DNA of 64,000 bases, from positions 124,001-188,000 of the forward strand of contig NZ_LOKX01000023.1 of assembly GCF_002211285.1 (NCBI RefSeq). The letters are read 5' to 3'. Both the position numbers and the translations under genes were made by a program. The stretch is from Rhizobium sp. R635. GTDB taxonomy: Bacteria; Pseudomonadota; Alphaproteobacteria; Rhizobiales; Rhizobiaceae. Numbering within the stretch: position 1 is the stretch's first letter; every line of letters begins with the position of its first letter. Positions 33,227 through 41,304 of this stretch are shown one piece after another. The notes under the pieces were generated by a model. It did no database searches. It was not told where the DNA came from and saw only the letters and a program-made list of their open reading frames with translations.

Positions 33227-35236
33227 ATGATCACCGATTGGCCGGCGCCTCTGCGCGCCTGGCTTTCTGGGGTGAGAACCGAAATGCAAGGGACATCCGG
33301 AGAGGTGTCGACGAATAGGCTCTGCCTGCTCGGAAGACCGCGATTGATGGCGGCGGGGAAAGAGCTCCCCTTGCCGGAGAAATCTTATTTTCTCCTCGCC
33401 ATGCTCGCGGCCGAACCCAATCTCGAACTCGACCGCGAAACGATCAGGCGGCAGCTCTGGCAATCGGAACTGCCGGAAAAGCGGGCAGGGAGCCTGCGTC
33501 AGTTGCTCGCCCGCATCGAACAGAGCATTCCCGGCGACCTTCCGCCGCTTCTCGCCGCGACCAGAACCCATATCGGACTGGGCAGCGGCTGGGAGGTCGA
33601 CGTCCGCATCTTGAAGCGGAAAGGGCCGCTCGCGCCCGAAGACAGCGGCATGCTCAACGGCGAATTGCTGGAAGGCGCCAAGTCGCCGACGCAAGGTGCG
33701 GAAGACTGGCTGACCTTCGAGCGCCAGCGTATCGACGAATTGCGCTCGGCCCATCTCACCCGGCTGGTCGAGACATCGGAAGATCGGTCCGATGAAGAAC
33801 AGGTAGCCCTTGCCAAGCGTCTGCTGGAACTCGACCCTGCCAACGAGACGGCCTATCGCGCCTTGATGCGCCTTCATGTCAGGATGAACGATCCGGCCGC
33901 GGCGCGTCAGGCCTATCTGAAGTGCAAGAGCCAGCTGAAGGACGATTTCGATACCGAGCCGGAAGAGAGCACTACAGCGCTCGCCCGCGAACTCGGCCTG
34001 ATCCCCGCAGCTCAGGTTGTGACGCCGGAACGTCCGTTGGCGCCCGGCATGTTCGCCGATATGCTCGGCCAGCCGCGCATCATCATCCTGCCGCCGGAAA
34101 GCATCTTCACCGATCCGCTGATGGAACGCGTCGGCAGAGCGCTGCTCGAAGACGTCACCATCGGGCTCAGCCAGCAGCGCGGCTTCAAGGTGATTGCGGC
34201 CCATACCAGCCTCGAGATCCTCAGCCGCTCGGTCGACCCTTCGCGCGCCGTCCCCGGCCCGCTCGACCTCAGCTTCGACTATGCGGTCTACGTCACCATC
34301 CAGGGCCGCGACGAGGATGTCTATGCGACCTGCCGCCTGACGCGGACGACGACGTCGGAGGTGATCTGGGCACTGGAACTGCCGCTGGTGATGCAGAAGA
34401 TCAGCGAATCCTTCGCGCATCTGACCCGGCGGATCGTCTCCTCGCTCGCCGATACGATCGAGCGCCATGAACTGGCGATGCCGATCGGCGAGGCGCCGGC
34501 GTCCGCCTACCGTCTCTACCTCGAAGGCAAGCGGCTGATCGCCCAGACGGACCTGCAGCACCTGCGCCAGGCGCGCAAATGGTTCAAATCCTCGCTCAAC
34601 CGTTATGAGCATTTCTCGGCCGCCCATGCCGGCGTATCACGCGCTCTCGGCATGGAATGGCTGATCCGCGGCATGCAGGACACCGATCTTCTCGATGAGG
34701 CGAATGGCGCGGCGCGGCTGGCGCAGCAGTCCGACCCGAACAGCGGCCGGGCCTACCGCGAACTCGGCTTCGTGGCGCTTTATCGCCGCCGCTTCGACGA
34801 AAGCCTGGAATATTTCCAGCAGGCTCAGGATCTCAATCCCAACGATGCGGATATCCTTGCCGATTTTGCCGACGCACTATCCCATGACGGCGATTTCGAT
34901 CGGGCGCTCGAGCTCAGCCGCGCGGCCTTCAAGCTCAATCCCTTGCCGCCGGACTATTACTACTGGAATCTCGGCGGCATCCACTTCATGCGCGAAGAGT
35001 ACGAAAAGGCAATCGAAGCGCTGGAACCTGTGAAGACGAAACAGGCGACGGCCCGACTGCTTGCCGCCTCGCATGCCATGGCCGGCAATACAGACAAGGC
35101 CGGGAACTATGCCAGGATAGTGCTCGAAAACTTCCCCGATTTCCGCAGCGAGGACATCCGCCATTTCGTCCCCGATCGCGATCCCGCCTTTACGGAACCG
35201 TTGATAAAAGGCCTGCAGCTTGCCGGTCTTCCCTGA
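33227..35236 (+). CDS. SARP/BTAD-type transcriptional regulator with C-terminal TPR repeats
   Basis: A 669-residue putative regulator. Residues about 28-130 look like a winged helix of the OmpR/SARP type (LCLLGRPRLMAAGKELPLPE; LRQLLARIEQSIPGDL). Residues about 150-260 resemble the BTAD domain (NETAYRALMRLHVRMNDPAAARQ). A TolB-like segment (IIILPPESIFTDPLMERVG) follows, then TPR repeats from about 420 to the end (RAYRELGFVALYRRRFDESLEYF). It is cytoplasmic, with no membrane segment. Starts at 33227 or 33284 are possible; neither has a strong ribosome site. It precedes the peptide-YcaO-TfuA operon by 107 nt on the same strand, so it is the likely pathway activator. Confidence 0.78.
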   Translation: MITDWPAPLRAWLSGVRTEMQGTSGEVSTNRLCLLGRPRLMAAGKELPLPEKSYFLLAMLAAEPNLELDRETIRRQLWQSELPEKRAGSLRQLLARIEQSIPGDLPPLLAATRTHIGLGSGWEVDVRILKRKGPLAPEDSGMLNGELLEGAKSPTQGAEDWLTFERQRIDELRSAHLTRLVETSEDRSDEEQVALAKRLLELDPANETAYRALMRLHVRMNDPAAARQAYLKCKSQLKDDFDTEPEESTTALARELGLIPAAQVVTPERPLAPGMFADMLGQPRIIILPPESIFTDPLMERVGRALLEDVTIGLSQQRGFKVIAAHTSLEILSRSVDPSRAVPGPLDLSFDYAVYVTIQGRDEDVYATCRLTRTTTSEVIWALELPLVMQKISESFAHLTRRIVSSLADTIERHELAMPIGEAPASAYRLYLEGKRLIAQTDLQHLRQARKWFKSSLNRYEHFSAAHAGVSRALGMEWLIRGMQDTDLLDEANGAARLAQQSDPNSGRAYRELGFVALYRRRFDESLEYFQQAQDLNPNDADILADFADALSHDGDFDRALELSRAAFKLNPLPPDYYYWNLGGIHFMREEYEKAIEALEPVKTKQATARLLAASHAMAGNTDKAGNYARIVLENFPDFRSEDIRHFVPDRDPAFTEPLIKGLQLAGLP

Positions 35237-35257
35237 TTGCATCGCTTTTTAACGAAG

Positions 35258-35277
35258 CCTGTAACGCTTAAATGACG
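35258..35277 (+). promoter_or_regulatory. Promoter/activator motif copy 1 upstream of the peptide gene
   Basis: CCTGTAACGCTTAAATGACG lies 66 nt before the peptide ATG. It matches the copy at 37488-37507 in 17 of 20 positions. It contains a -10-like TTAAAT (35268-35273) but no -35 at the usual spacing, as expected of an activator-dependent promoter. An additional TAACG 12 nt upstream (35250) could form the direct repeat that SARP regulators bind. Confidence 0.55.
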
Positions 35278-35343
35278 CAGGCAATGTTTCCCTCCGATGG
35301 TTAACGGCAGCAAGGCGCTGTCCCGACCAATCGGAGATCGAAC

Positions 35344-35487
35344 ATGAAGACGAATGCTGAAACCACCCCAGTCCAGGCACAGTCGCTGCGTTTCTCTGCA
35401 GCCGCGAGGGCAGCCCTGAAACAGGACGAACTCAACGTTTCCGGCAATGGGCTCGAAAACCTGACGCACGCACTGAGATTCCGCTAA
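35344..35487 (+). CDS. Putative RiPP precursor peptide, 47 residues
   Basis: A short gene with a good ribosome site (GGAG, 7 nt upstream). It ends 12 nt before ycaO, and its stop overlaps the ycaO ribosome site. The peptide starts MKTNAETTPVQAQ and has an Ala/Arg-rich middle (SAAARAALKQDEL). The C-terminal part contains NVSGNG and ends THALRFR. LRF occurs at 15-17 and again at 44-46. It has no Cys and few Ser/Thr, so azole formation is limited; a backbone thioamide or similar change is more likely given YcaO plus TfuA. A charged leader and a C-terminal core after about residue 30 are inference. I do not recognise it as a known family. Confidence 0.7.
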   Translation: MKTNAETTPVQAQSLRFSAAARAALKQDELNVSGNGLENLTHALRFR

Positions 35488-35499
35488 GGACAAGATCGT

Positions 35500-36762
35500 A
35501 TGTCCGCTTTCGCCGATCTTGAAAAGCTTGCCGGTGATCTCGAACGATCATCGGCCGGCGTCAGCGAATATCACGACCGCGCGGTCACGCCGGCTCAGAC
35601 GCTGGCAGCAATCAGGCCGCATCTGCGCGAATTCGGTGTTACGCGCGTCGGCCTCTTGACCGCGCTCGATGTGTTGAACATTCCCGTCGCCTTCGCGACG
35701 CGGCCGAACAGCCATACGCTCTCCGTCTTTCAGGGCAAGGGCATCGACAACGAAGCCGCCATGGCCTCGGCTGCCATGGAGGCGATCGAGACGCGGATTG
35801 CGGAAATTGCCCCCGCCGACCTGACGCAGGCGACCGTTGCCGGCATGCGGGCGGAACGCGCCGCCATGATCGATCTCGACAATGTCGCACGCTGCGCCCC
35901 TGACGAGATCGGAAATAGCCCCATTCCCTGGTGCTCCGGCCTCGACATCCTTTCCGGCAGCAGCGTTTTCGTGCCCTGGTGGCTCGTCGGCCTCGATCAT
36001 CGCGGCGAGAGGCCGCCGGGCTTCGAGCAATCGAGCGACGGCCTTGCCTCCGGCAACACGCCGTCCGAAGCGGTGCTGCATGGGCTTTGCGAGCTGGTGG
36101 AGCGCGACGCCTGGGCCTTGACCCAGCTGAAATCGCCTGAGCGCCTGAAGGAGAGCCGCATCGATCCCGCCTCCTTCGGCGATGCCGTCATCGACATCAT
36201 GACCGACCGGATCGCACGCGCCGGCATGCGGCTGCTGCTGCTCGACATGACCAGTGATATCGGCGTTCCCGCGTTTCTGGCCGTCATCATGCCCGGCAAT
36301 CTTTCCGACCGTGTCGATGCGCGTTGGTCCTATGTCTGCGGCGGCTGCGGCTGCCATCCCGATCCCGTGCGCGCCGCGTTGCGCGCCATTACCGAAGCGG
36401 CGCAGAGCCGGCTGACCGCGATTGCCGGCAGCCGCGACGATTTCTCGCCGCGCATCTATCAGCGGCTCGACCAGAGTGCGGCGATGCAGCAGGTTGTCGA
36501 ACTCTGCGAGGGCGACGGCCGGATGCGCCCGTTCCAGGCCCGTCACCGCCGCCCGGCGACGATCCAGGAGACCATCGGTCATATTGCCGACCGGCTGACG
36601 GCAACCGGCGTCGAGCAGATCATCGTCGTGCCGTTTGCGCATCGGGACCTGCCGGTCTCGGTCGTCAGGGTGATCGTGCCGGGTCTGGAAGTCGACATCT
36701 CGGGCCAGTACATCCAGCTCGGCATGCGCGCCGTCAACACCATGAGGGGAGCCCAATCATGA
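35500..36762 (+). CDS. YcaO-family enzyme, TfuA-associated
   Basis: A 420-residue ATP-dependent YcaO enzyme. Family ATP/Mg sites are visible as MEAIE (E94, E97), HGLCELVERDAW (E198, E201) and RAITEAAQSRL further on. The C-terminus (MRGAQS) lacks the Pro-rich tail typical of azoline cyclodehydratases. No E1/C-protein partner is nearby, but a TfuA gene follows with a 4-nt overlap. YcaO with TfuA installs thioamides on peptide backbones in other systems and takes part in trifolitoxin processing in Rhizobium. The substrate is inferred to be the 47-residue peptide encoded just upstream. Confidence 0.9.
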   Translation: MSAFADLEKLAGDLERSSAGVSEYHDRAVTPAQTLAAIRPHLREFGVTRVGLLTALDVLNIPVAFATRPNSHTLSVFQGKGIDNEAAMASAAMEAIETRIAEIAPADLTQATVAGMRAERAAMIDLDNVARCAPDEIGNSPIPWCSGLDILSGSSVFVPWWLVGLDHRGERPPGFEQSSDGLASGNTPSEAVLHGLCELVERDAWALTQLKSPERLKESRIDPASFGDAVIDIMTDRIARAGMRLLLLDMTSDIGVPAFLAVIMPGNLSDRVDARWSYVCGGCGCHPDPVRAALRAITEAAQSRLTAIAGSRDDFSPRIYQRLDQSAAMQQVVELCEGDGRMRPFQARHRRPATIQETIGHIADRLTATGVEQIIVVPFAHRDLPVSVVRVIVPGLEVDISGQYIQLGMRAVNTMRGAQS

Positions 36763-37505
36763 AGGTGCTGTTCGTCGGCCCGAGCCTCGGAAGCGATCTG
36801 GCCGCGGCAAGAGCGATGTCTCCTCGCATCGATTTCCGCCCGCCGGCCGCCTGCGGCGACATCCTGAAAGCCGTTGAGGACGGCGCCACCGCGATCGGCC
36901 TCGTCGACGGCTATTTCGGCGATCTGCCGTCGGTTTGGCATAAGGAAATCCTCTACGCGCTCGAACATGATGTCGCCGTTGCCGGCGGCGCCAGCATGGG
37001 CGCGTTGCGGGCAGCCGAATGCGCTCCCTTCGGCATGGTCGGCATCGGTTCGATCTTCGAGGATTATGAGACGGGCCGATTGCTCGACGACGAAGCCGTC
37101 GCCCTGGTGCATGCTCCGCAGGAACTCGGCTGGCTGCCGCTCTCCGTGCCCTGGGTCGATTTCGAGCCGACGATCGAGGCGCTTTACGCCGGCGGCGAGA
37201 TTTCCCCCGGCGAGCGCAAGAAACTGCTGCTTGCCGGCCGCTTCCTGCATTTTTCCGAGCGCACCTATGCGAAGGTGGTCGACGAGTGCCATTTCGCCCG
37301 CAAGCCGCGCCGCGACCACATCCTCGCCGCCATCCGCACGAACCGCGTCGAACGCAAGCGCAACGACGCGCGGCTGGTGCTGGATTGGCTGCGCCGGGAC
37401 GAATTCCTGCCCGTCGACCGTGACTGGCGCTTTGCCGCAACCTCCCACTGGGAGCTTTTGCACGCCGAAGTCACGCGGACTGTGACTCCTGTAACGCTAG
37501 AATAA
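36759..37505 (+). CDS. tfuA: TfuA-like protein
   Basis: A 248-residue member of the TfuA family. The conserved core is clear (GLVDGYFGDLPSVWHKEIL, VAVAGGASMGALRAAEC and GIGSIFEDYETG). The ATG overlaps the ycaO stop (ATGA), so translation is coupled. TfuA was first described in trifolitoxin production by Rhizobium. In several thioamidation systems it works with YcaO, probably supplying sulfur or activating the enzyme. The start at 36759 has GAGGGGA about 9 nt upstream; the longer open frame runs back within ycaO and is not used. Confidence 0.92.
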   Translation: MKVLFVGPSLGSDLAAARAMSPRIDFRPPAACGDILKAVEDGATAIGLVDGYFGDLPSVWHKEILYALEHDVAVAGGASMGALRAAECAPFGMVGIGSIFEDYETGRLLDDEAVALVHAPQELGWLPLSVPWVDFEPTIEALYAGGEISPGERKKLLLAGRFLHFSERTYAKVVDECHFARKPRRDHILAAIRTNRVERKRNDARLVLDWLRRDEFLPVDRDWRFAATSHWELLHAEVTRTVTPVTLE

Positions 37506-37507
37506 CG
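37488..37507 (+). promoter_or_regulatory. Promoter/activator motif copy 2, at the end of tfuA
   Basis: CCTGTAACGCTAGAATAACG matches the copy at 35258-35277 in 17 of 20 positions and contains the -10-like TAGAAT (37498-37503). It spans the last codons of tfuA and ends 64 nt before the next ATG. A TGTGAC at 37481 lies 9 nt upstream of the TGTAAC in the motif. Confidence 0.55.
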
Positions 37508-37571
37508 GTCGCGGCAGAAAGATGCACTGGCGATGGAATCGTATGGTTCCACGACCAAAGAGGCGGGAACG

Positions 37572-37838
37572 ATGTTTGAACAACATAGCGAAGGTACAGG
37601 CAGCGAATACGCAAGGATCTTCCGGCTGCTGTCGGCAGCCAAGGAGGAGGCTGAAAAGCTTCAGCTGCGTAATCTGATGCACCTGACGAACATGGCGCTG
37701 CTGCAGGTCGTCATCGATTGGGACGGCATAGATCCCGACAGGGAACTTGACGTCAATCTCGAGAAGCTGCTCGGCAGCAAGGCCAAGATCGCAATGAAGG
37801 ATGCCAGCGAGAATCTGATCCTGATCGACCGCCACTAA
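37572..37838 (+). CDS. Small hypothetical protein, 88 residues, possibly part of the YcaO/TfuA regulon
   Basis: A soluble, mostly helical protein (SAAKEEAEKLQLRNLMHLTNMALLQVVIDWDGIDP), acidic overall, with no membrane segment or Cys. I recognise no domain. The start at 37572 is preferred over 37533 because a GAGGCGGGA ribosome site lies just upstream of it. The distance from the shared 20-bp motif (64 nt) is then nearly the same as for the peptide gene (66 nt). It might be a RiPP accessory, immunity or second substrate protein; nothing in the sequence decides this. Confidence 0.65.
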   Translation: MFEQHSEGTGSEYARIFRLLSAAKEEAEKLQLRNLMHLTNMALLQVVIDWDGIDPDRELDVNLEKLLGSKAKIAMKDASENLILIDRH

Positions 37839-37878
37839 CCCTCATGCGGCCCGCCCCGACCGCGTAAGGACAAGCGGT

Positions 37879-38283
37879 TTATTCGGCCGCGTCGCTTTCC
37901 AACTGCTCGGTGTTGGCGATCGCCTGGACGAGTTTCAGGATCTTCTTGCGGAGCGCTTCGTTCTTGATCGAGAAGAACGCCGCGTTGAGAAGAACGCCTT
38001 CGCGCGAAATCACGAATTCCTCGCTGGGAGCGGGGTTGTCGTTGGCTGTATCAGGAGCGGACAGATCGTCGAAAAACGTTCTGACATCGACCTTCAGCGC
38101 GCCGGCGATTTCGACCAGCATGCTGGCGGAAACGCGATTTGAGCCTTTTTCGTATTTCTGGATCTGCTGGAACGTGACACCCACACGTTCGCCCAGTTCC
38201 GTCTGGGAAACCTTCCTCAGCAGACGCTGTATACGGATCGTCTTTCCGACGTGAACATCCACTGCATGCGGTTCTTCTTTCAT
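37879..38283 (-). CDS. XRE-family helix-turn-helix regulator
   Basis: A 134-residue repressor-like protein. The N-terminal HTH (VGKTIRIQRLLRKVSQTELGERVGVTFQQIQKYEKG) is typical of the short alphaproteobacterial Xre proteins related to PraR/PhrR. The C-terminal 60 residues are less conserved and may mediate dimerisation. A good ribosome site (GGGAGGG) precedes the ATG. It is convergent with the small gene at 37572 and upstream of, but separate from, the fuconate cluster. Targets are unknown; it could regulate the RiPP locus or distant genes. Confidence 0.85.
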   Translation of the reverse strand: MKEEPHAVDVHVGKTIRIQRLLRKVSQTELGERVGVTFQQIQKYEKGSNRVSASMLVEIAGALKVDVRTFFDDLSAPDTANDNPAPSEEFVISREGVLLNAAFFSIKNEALRKKILKLVQAIANTEQLESDAAE

Positions 38284-38490
38284 TTCTTTTCCCTCCTGAA
38301 GACAGCGGATATGAAGTTATTCGCCAAATCCCTGCCTGACAACTTTTACCTGAGATGAGTAAAGCTAGCAATTGTTTGGTGGTACGTCGTCCCAAACCGA
38401 AACATTTGCGTTGCTTCATCATTAAACAAGCAAAAGACATGCCAAAGTAGCACTTTTGCGAGATACAGCACATCATATGATTTTGTGAGG

Positions 38491-39324
38491 TCAGAGCGAC
38501 CAGAGGCGCTGCGCATTGGCGAAAAGCAGCTTGGAACGCTCCGCCTCGCTGCTGGAGGAAAGGACGGCATGGGTCGCCGCCACCCATGTGGAAAGTCCGC
38601 CGCCGAGCGTGCAGACCGGCCAGTCGCTGCCCCAGATGACACGATCCCAGCCGAAATTCGCGATGACGTGTTCGATATAGGGTCTCAGCGTCTCAGCCGT
38701 CCATGTCCCGGCATCGGCATAGGCGACGACGCCGGAGATCTTGCAGATGACGTTCGGCCGCCGGGCAATCTCCGAGATACCGGCCTTCCAGGGCTCGAAA
38801 GCATCCGAGCGGATATCGGGCACGCCGCAATGGTCGAGCACGAACTGCACGTCAGACGCAAGATCGATAAGCGCGGTCACGCGGCCCGCCTGATGCGGCA
38901 ATGTGCAGAGGTCGAAAGTCAGACCGCTGCCGCCGATGCGCCGGATGTTTTCACGGAAAAGCGCGCCTTCCGACACAGCGTCGGGGACGACATGCAGCAC
39001 GCGGCGGAACCCTTTGACGAAAGGATCGGCCTTTTGCCGCTCGAGATAGGCGGCAAAGTCCTTCTCTTCCGGCCGGCAGGAGACGATGGCGCCGGCAATC
39101 AGGCTGCCCTCGCGGGCAGCAACAGTCTTGATGTGATCGGTCTCGGCCTGCATGGCGGCGGGATCGACGTCCACCTCCATATGGAGCACCTTGGTGATGC
39201 CGCAGCGCCGGGCCTCGGCCGCATAGGTCTCGTAGAGGAAATCATGATCGAGATCGGGCACACCGGAGAGCCAGGGATAGGGCAGCGCCGAGCGGTCGAT
39301 AATGTGCAGATGGGTGTCGATCAA
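38491..39324 (-). CDS. Amidohydrolase-family lactonase, probable L-fuconolactonase
   Basis: A 277-residue amidohydrolase_2 (COG3618) protein with the N-terminal IDTHLHI metal site and a C-terminal GWDRVIWGSDWPV metal/active-site segment. It starts at TTG with GGAGGAG upstream. In the L-fucose dehydrogenation pathway a protein of this family opens L-fuconolactone to L-fuconate. The gene is next to an IclR regulator, a dehydrogenase and an L-fuconate-dehydratase-like gene, which supports that role. Other lactone or pyrone hydrolases of COG3618 are alternatives. Confidence 0.78.
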   Translation of the reverse strand: MIDTHLHIIDRSALPYPWLSGVPDLDHDFLYETYAAEARRCGITKVLHMEVDVDPAAMQAETDHIKTVAAREGSLIAGAIVSCRPEEKDFAAYLERQKADPFVKGFRRVLHVVPDAVSEGALFRENIRRIGGSGLTFDLCTLPHQAGRVTALIDLASDVQFVLDHCGVPDIRSDAFEPWKAGISEIARRPNVICKISGVVAYADAGTWTAETLRPYIEHVIANFGWDRVIWGSDWPVCTLGGGLSTWVAATHAVLSSSSEAERSKLLFANAQRLWSL

Positions 39325-39399
39325 CAGGCTCTCTCCTCCAGAGTGATCCTGGCAAGCTATCTCCAGTGAATGGATTGTTCAAATAGAAATTCCCGGCCG

Positions 39400-40185
39400 T
39401 CAGCCAGGATTGAGGACATCCGCCCCAGCCAGCAGCGAAAGCTGGGCGGCTGTCTTCTGCACCAGCAGGATGGTCTGGCTGATATCGGGCGCCGAAGGCG
39501 CGTTCACGAGCGCGATGAAGGGGCAGGTGAGGGCAGCGATGCAGCGCCCGTCCGGCCCGAGGACCGGCGCGGAAAGATTATAGACGCCCGCCGTCTGGGC
39601 GCTCGCCATCATCTCGTAGCCGCGCTCGCGGATCTGGTCGAGACGGTCGTAGAATTCGGCGCCGAGTTCGATATCGGCGCGGCTGCGCACATGTTCGGAG
39701 ATCATCATCTCCCGCTCCTCCGCGCTGCGGAAGGCAAGCAGAACATGGCCCGAGCCGGTGTCGAACAAGCTGATATGGGCGCCGATACGGATGGAGAACC
39801 CCCAGTAATCCGGGGCCTCCTGCTGGGCGATGACGACTGCCGCGCCGCGATCGAAGACCGCGAGGTGATTGGCCTGGCGCGTGCGCTGGGCGAAATCCCG
39901 CATCAGCGGCGTGGCATAGGAGGCGAGCCGGCGCACCGGCGCATGCAGCTGCGCCAGGCCGAAGAGCTTAAGCGTCAGCGAATAGCGGTCGCCGTCGAGC
40001 CGCGTGACGTAACCGCGGCGCACCAGGCGATCGAGCATGCGGTAGAATTCATTGGGGCTGCGATCGAGCCGCTTGGCGATCTCCGCCTGGGTGAGGCCGC
40101 TGTCGACGCCGGCAAGCAACTCCAATATATCGAGGCCCTTGTCGAGGGCAGGAGCGCGGTAGCGGTCGGACTCGTCGGCTTCCAT
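39400..40185 (-). CDS. IclR-family transcriptional regulator
   Basis: A 261-residue regulator with an N-terminal winged helix (ALDKGLDILELLAGVDSGLTQAEIAKRL; FYRMLDRLVRRGYV) and a C-terminal effector domain (IRIGAHISLFDTGSGHVLLAF; CIAALTCPFI). The start at 40185 has GGAGGAAGGAA directly upstream. The frame continues open for another 100 codons upstream, but that part is not protein-like. It is divergent from the SDR and enolase-family genes with a palindromic operator candidate between, and upstream of the lactonase on its own strand. It probably controls both arms of the fuconate cluster. Confidence 0.9.
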   Translation of the reverse strand: MEADESDRYRAPALDKGLDILELLAGVDSGLTQAEIAKRLDRSPNEFYRMLDRLVRRGYVTRLDGDRYSLTLKLFGLAQLHAPVRRLASYATPLMRDFAQRTRQANHLAVFDRGAAVVIAQQEAPDYWGFSIRIGAHISLFDTGSGHVLLAFRSAEEREMMISEHVRSRADIELGAEFYDRLDQIRERGYEMMASAQTAGVYNLSAPVLGPDGRCIAALTCPFIALVNAPSAPDISQTILLVQKTAAQLSLLAGADVLNPG

Positions 40186-40271
40186 TTCCTTCCTCCTATG
40201 AATATTGCTCTGCATATACGCAGAACCGCGACCGGAAAAGGAAAACTTCGCACTTGACCCTGGGACGATCG

Positions 40272-40295
40272 TCTGTTTGTCTATAAACAGACAAA
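40272..40295. promoter_or_regulatory. Overlapping inverted repeats, candidate IclR operator
   Basis: Two overlapping perfect 7-6-7 inverted repeats occur: TCTGTTT/AAACAGA (40272-40291) and TTTGTCT/AGACAAA (40276-40295). They lie in the 299-bp gap between the divergent iclR and SDR genes, about 90 bp upstream of iclR. I saw no other gene or clear structure in that gap. Confidence 0.6.
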
Positions 40296-40484
40296 TCATG
40301 GCTGAAGACAGGCAGCCAATCGGAGCAAGGTGGCATGTTGCGCTCACCTTGCCAGAACCACCTCGACGCGCGCGGGGGAAAGCTGGTGATGGACGGTGAC
40401 GGCGAGCTGTTTCATCATGGCCGAGCCCTGAAGCACAGCCGCATCCATCGTCCAGCGTAGAGACATCAAGAAAAGGCCCGTGAC

Positions 40485-41219
40485 ATGACAAACAGACTTT
40501 CCGGCAAGACCGTTCTCATCACCGCCGCCGGCCAGGGCATCGGCCGGGCGACGGCGGCGGCCTTTGCCGCAGCCGGCGCCAAGGTCCACGCGACCGACAT
40601 CAATACCGATGCGCTCGCAAGCCTGGCCGCGGAAACCGGCGTTTCCACTCATCAGCTGAACGTGCTCGACGGGGGTGCGGTCACGGCCCTCGTCGCCGAG
40701 ATCGGCGCCGTCGACGTGCTGTTCAACTGCGCCGGCTTCGTTCATGCGGGCTCGATCCTCGAAATGCAGGATGCCGACCTCGAATTCGCCTTCGACCTCA
40801 ACGTCAAAGCGATGATCCGCACCATCCGCGCCGTGCTGCCGGGCATGCTCGAGCGCAAGGACGGGGCGATCATCAACATGGCCTCGGTCGCCTCCAGCAT
40901 CAAAGGCGTGCCGAACCGCTTCGCCTACGGCGTCACCAAGGCGGCGGTCATCGGGCTGACCAAAGCGGTCGCCGCCGATTACGTCGCCCAAGGCATCCGC
41001 TGCAACGCCATCTGCCCCGGCACGGTGGAAAGCCCGTCGCTGCAGGACCGCATGCGGGCGCAAGGCGATTATGACGCGGCGCGCGCCGCCTTCATCTCCC
41101 GTCAGCCGATGGGCCGGCTCGGCTCGCCGGAGGAAATCGCCGATCTCGCCGTCTATCTCGCAGGCGCGACCTACACCTCCGGCCAGGCGATCGCCATCGA
41201 CGGCGGCTGGACGATCTGA
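40485..41219 (+). CDS. SDR-family dehydrogenase, probable 2-keto-3-deoxy-L-fuconate dehydrogenase
   Basis: A 244-residue short-chain dehydrogenase with the cofactor loop TAAGQGIG, the NCAG motif and the catalytic S-Y-K set (NMASVASS; YGVTK). The C-terminus GQAIAIDGGW is typical of the family. Sequence and context fit 2-keto-3-deoxy-L-fuconate 4-dehydrogenase, the step after L-fuconate dehydratase, whose gene follows 85 nt later. The exact substrate is inferred; SDR specificity cannot be read with certainty. Confidence 0.82.
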   Translation: MTNRLSGKTVLITAAGQGIGRATAAAFAAAGAKVHATDINTDALASLAAETGVSTHQLNVLDGGAVTALVAEIGAVDVLFNCAGFVHAGSILEMQDADLEFAFDLNVKAMIRTIRAVLPGMLERKDGAIINMASVASSIKGVPNRFAYGVTKAAVIGLTKAVAADYVAQGIRCNAICPGTVESPSLQDRMRAQGDYDAARAAFISRQPMGRLGSPEEIADLAVYLAGATYTSGQAIAIDGGWTI

Positions 41220-41304
41220 CCTCAGCTGATGGTGCGGCCGGCAGCGCTGCCGGCCGGTCGGCCACAGCCTTCGGCCCATACAATGATAATCGGGAGGAAC
41301 AACA

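Noticed and set aside
35500..37505. Azole/azoline cyclodehydratase interpretation of the YcaO locus
   Set aside because: No E1-like/ocin-ThiF partner or flavin dehydrogenase is present, the YcaO tail is not Pro-rich, and the peptide has no Cys.
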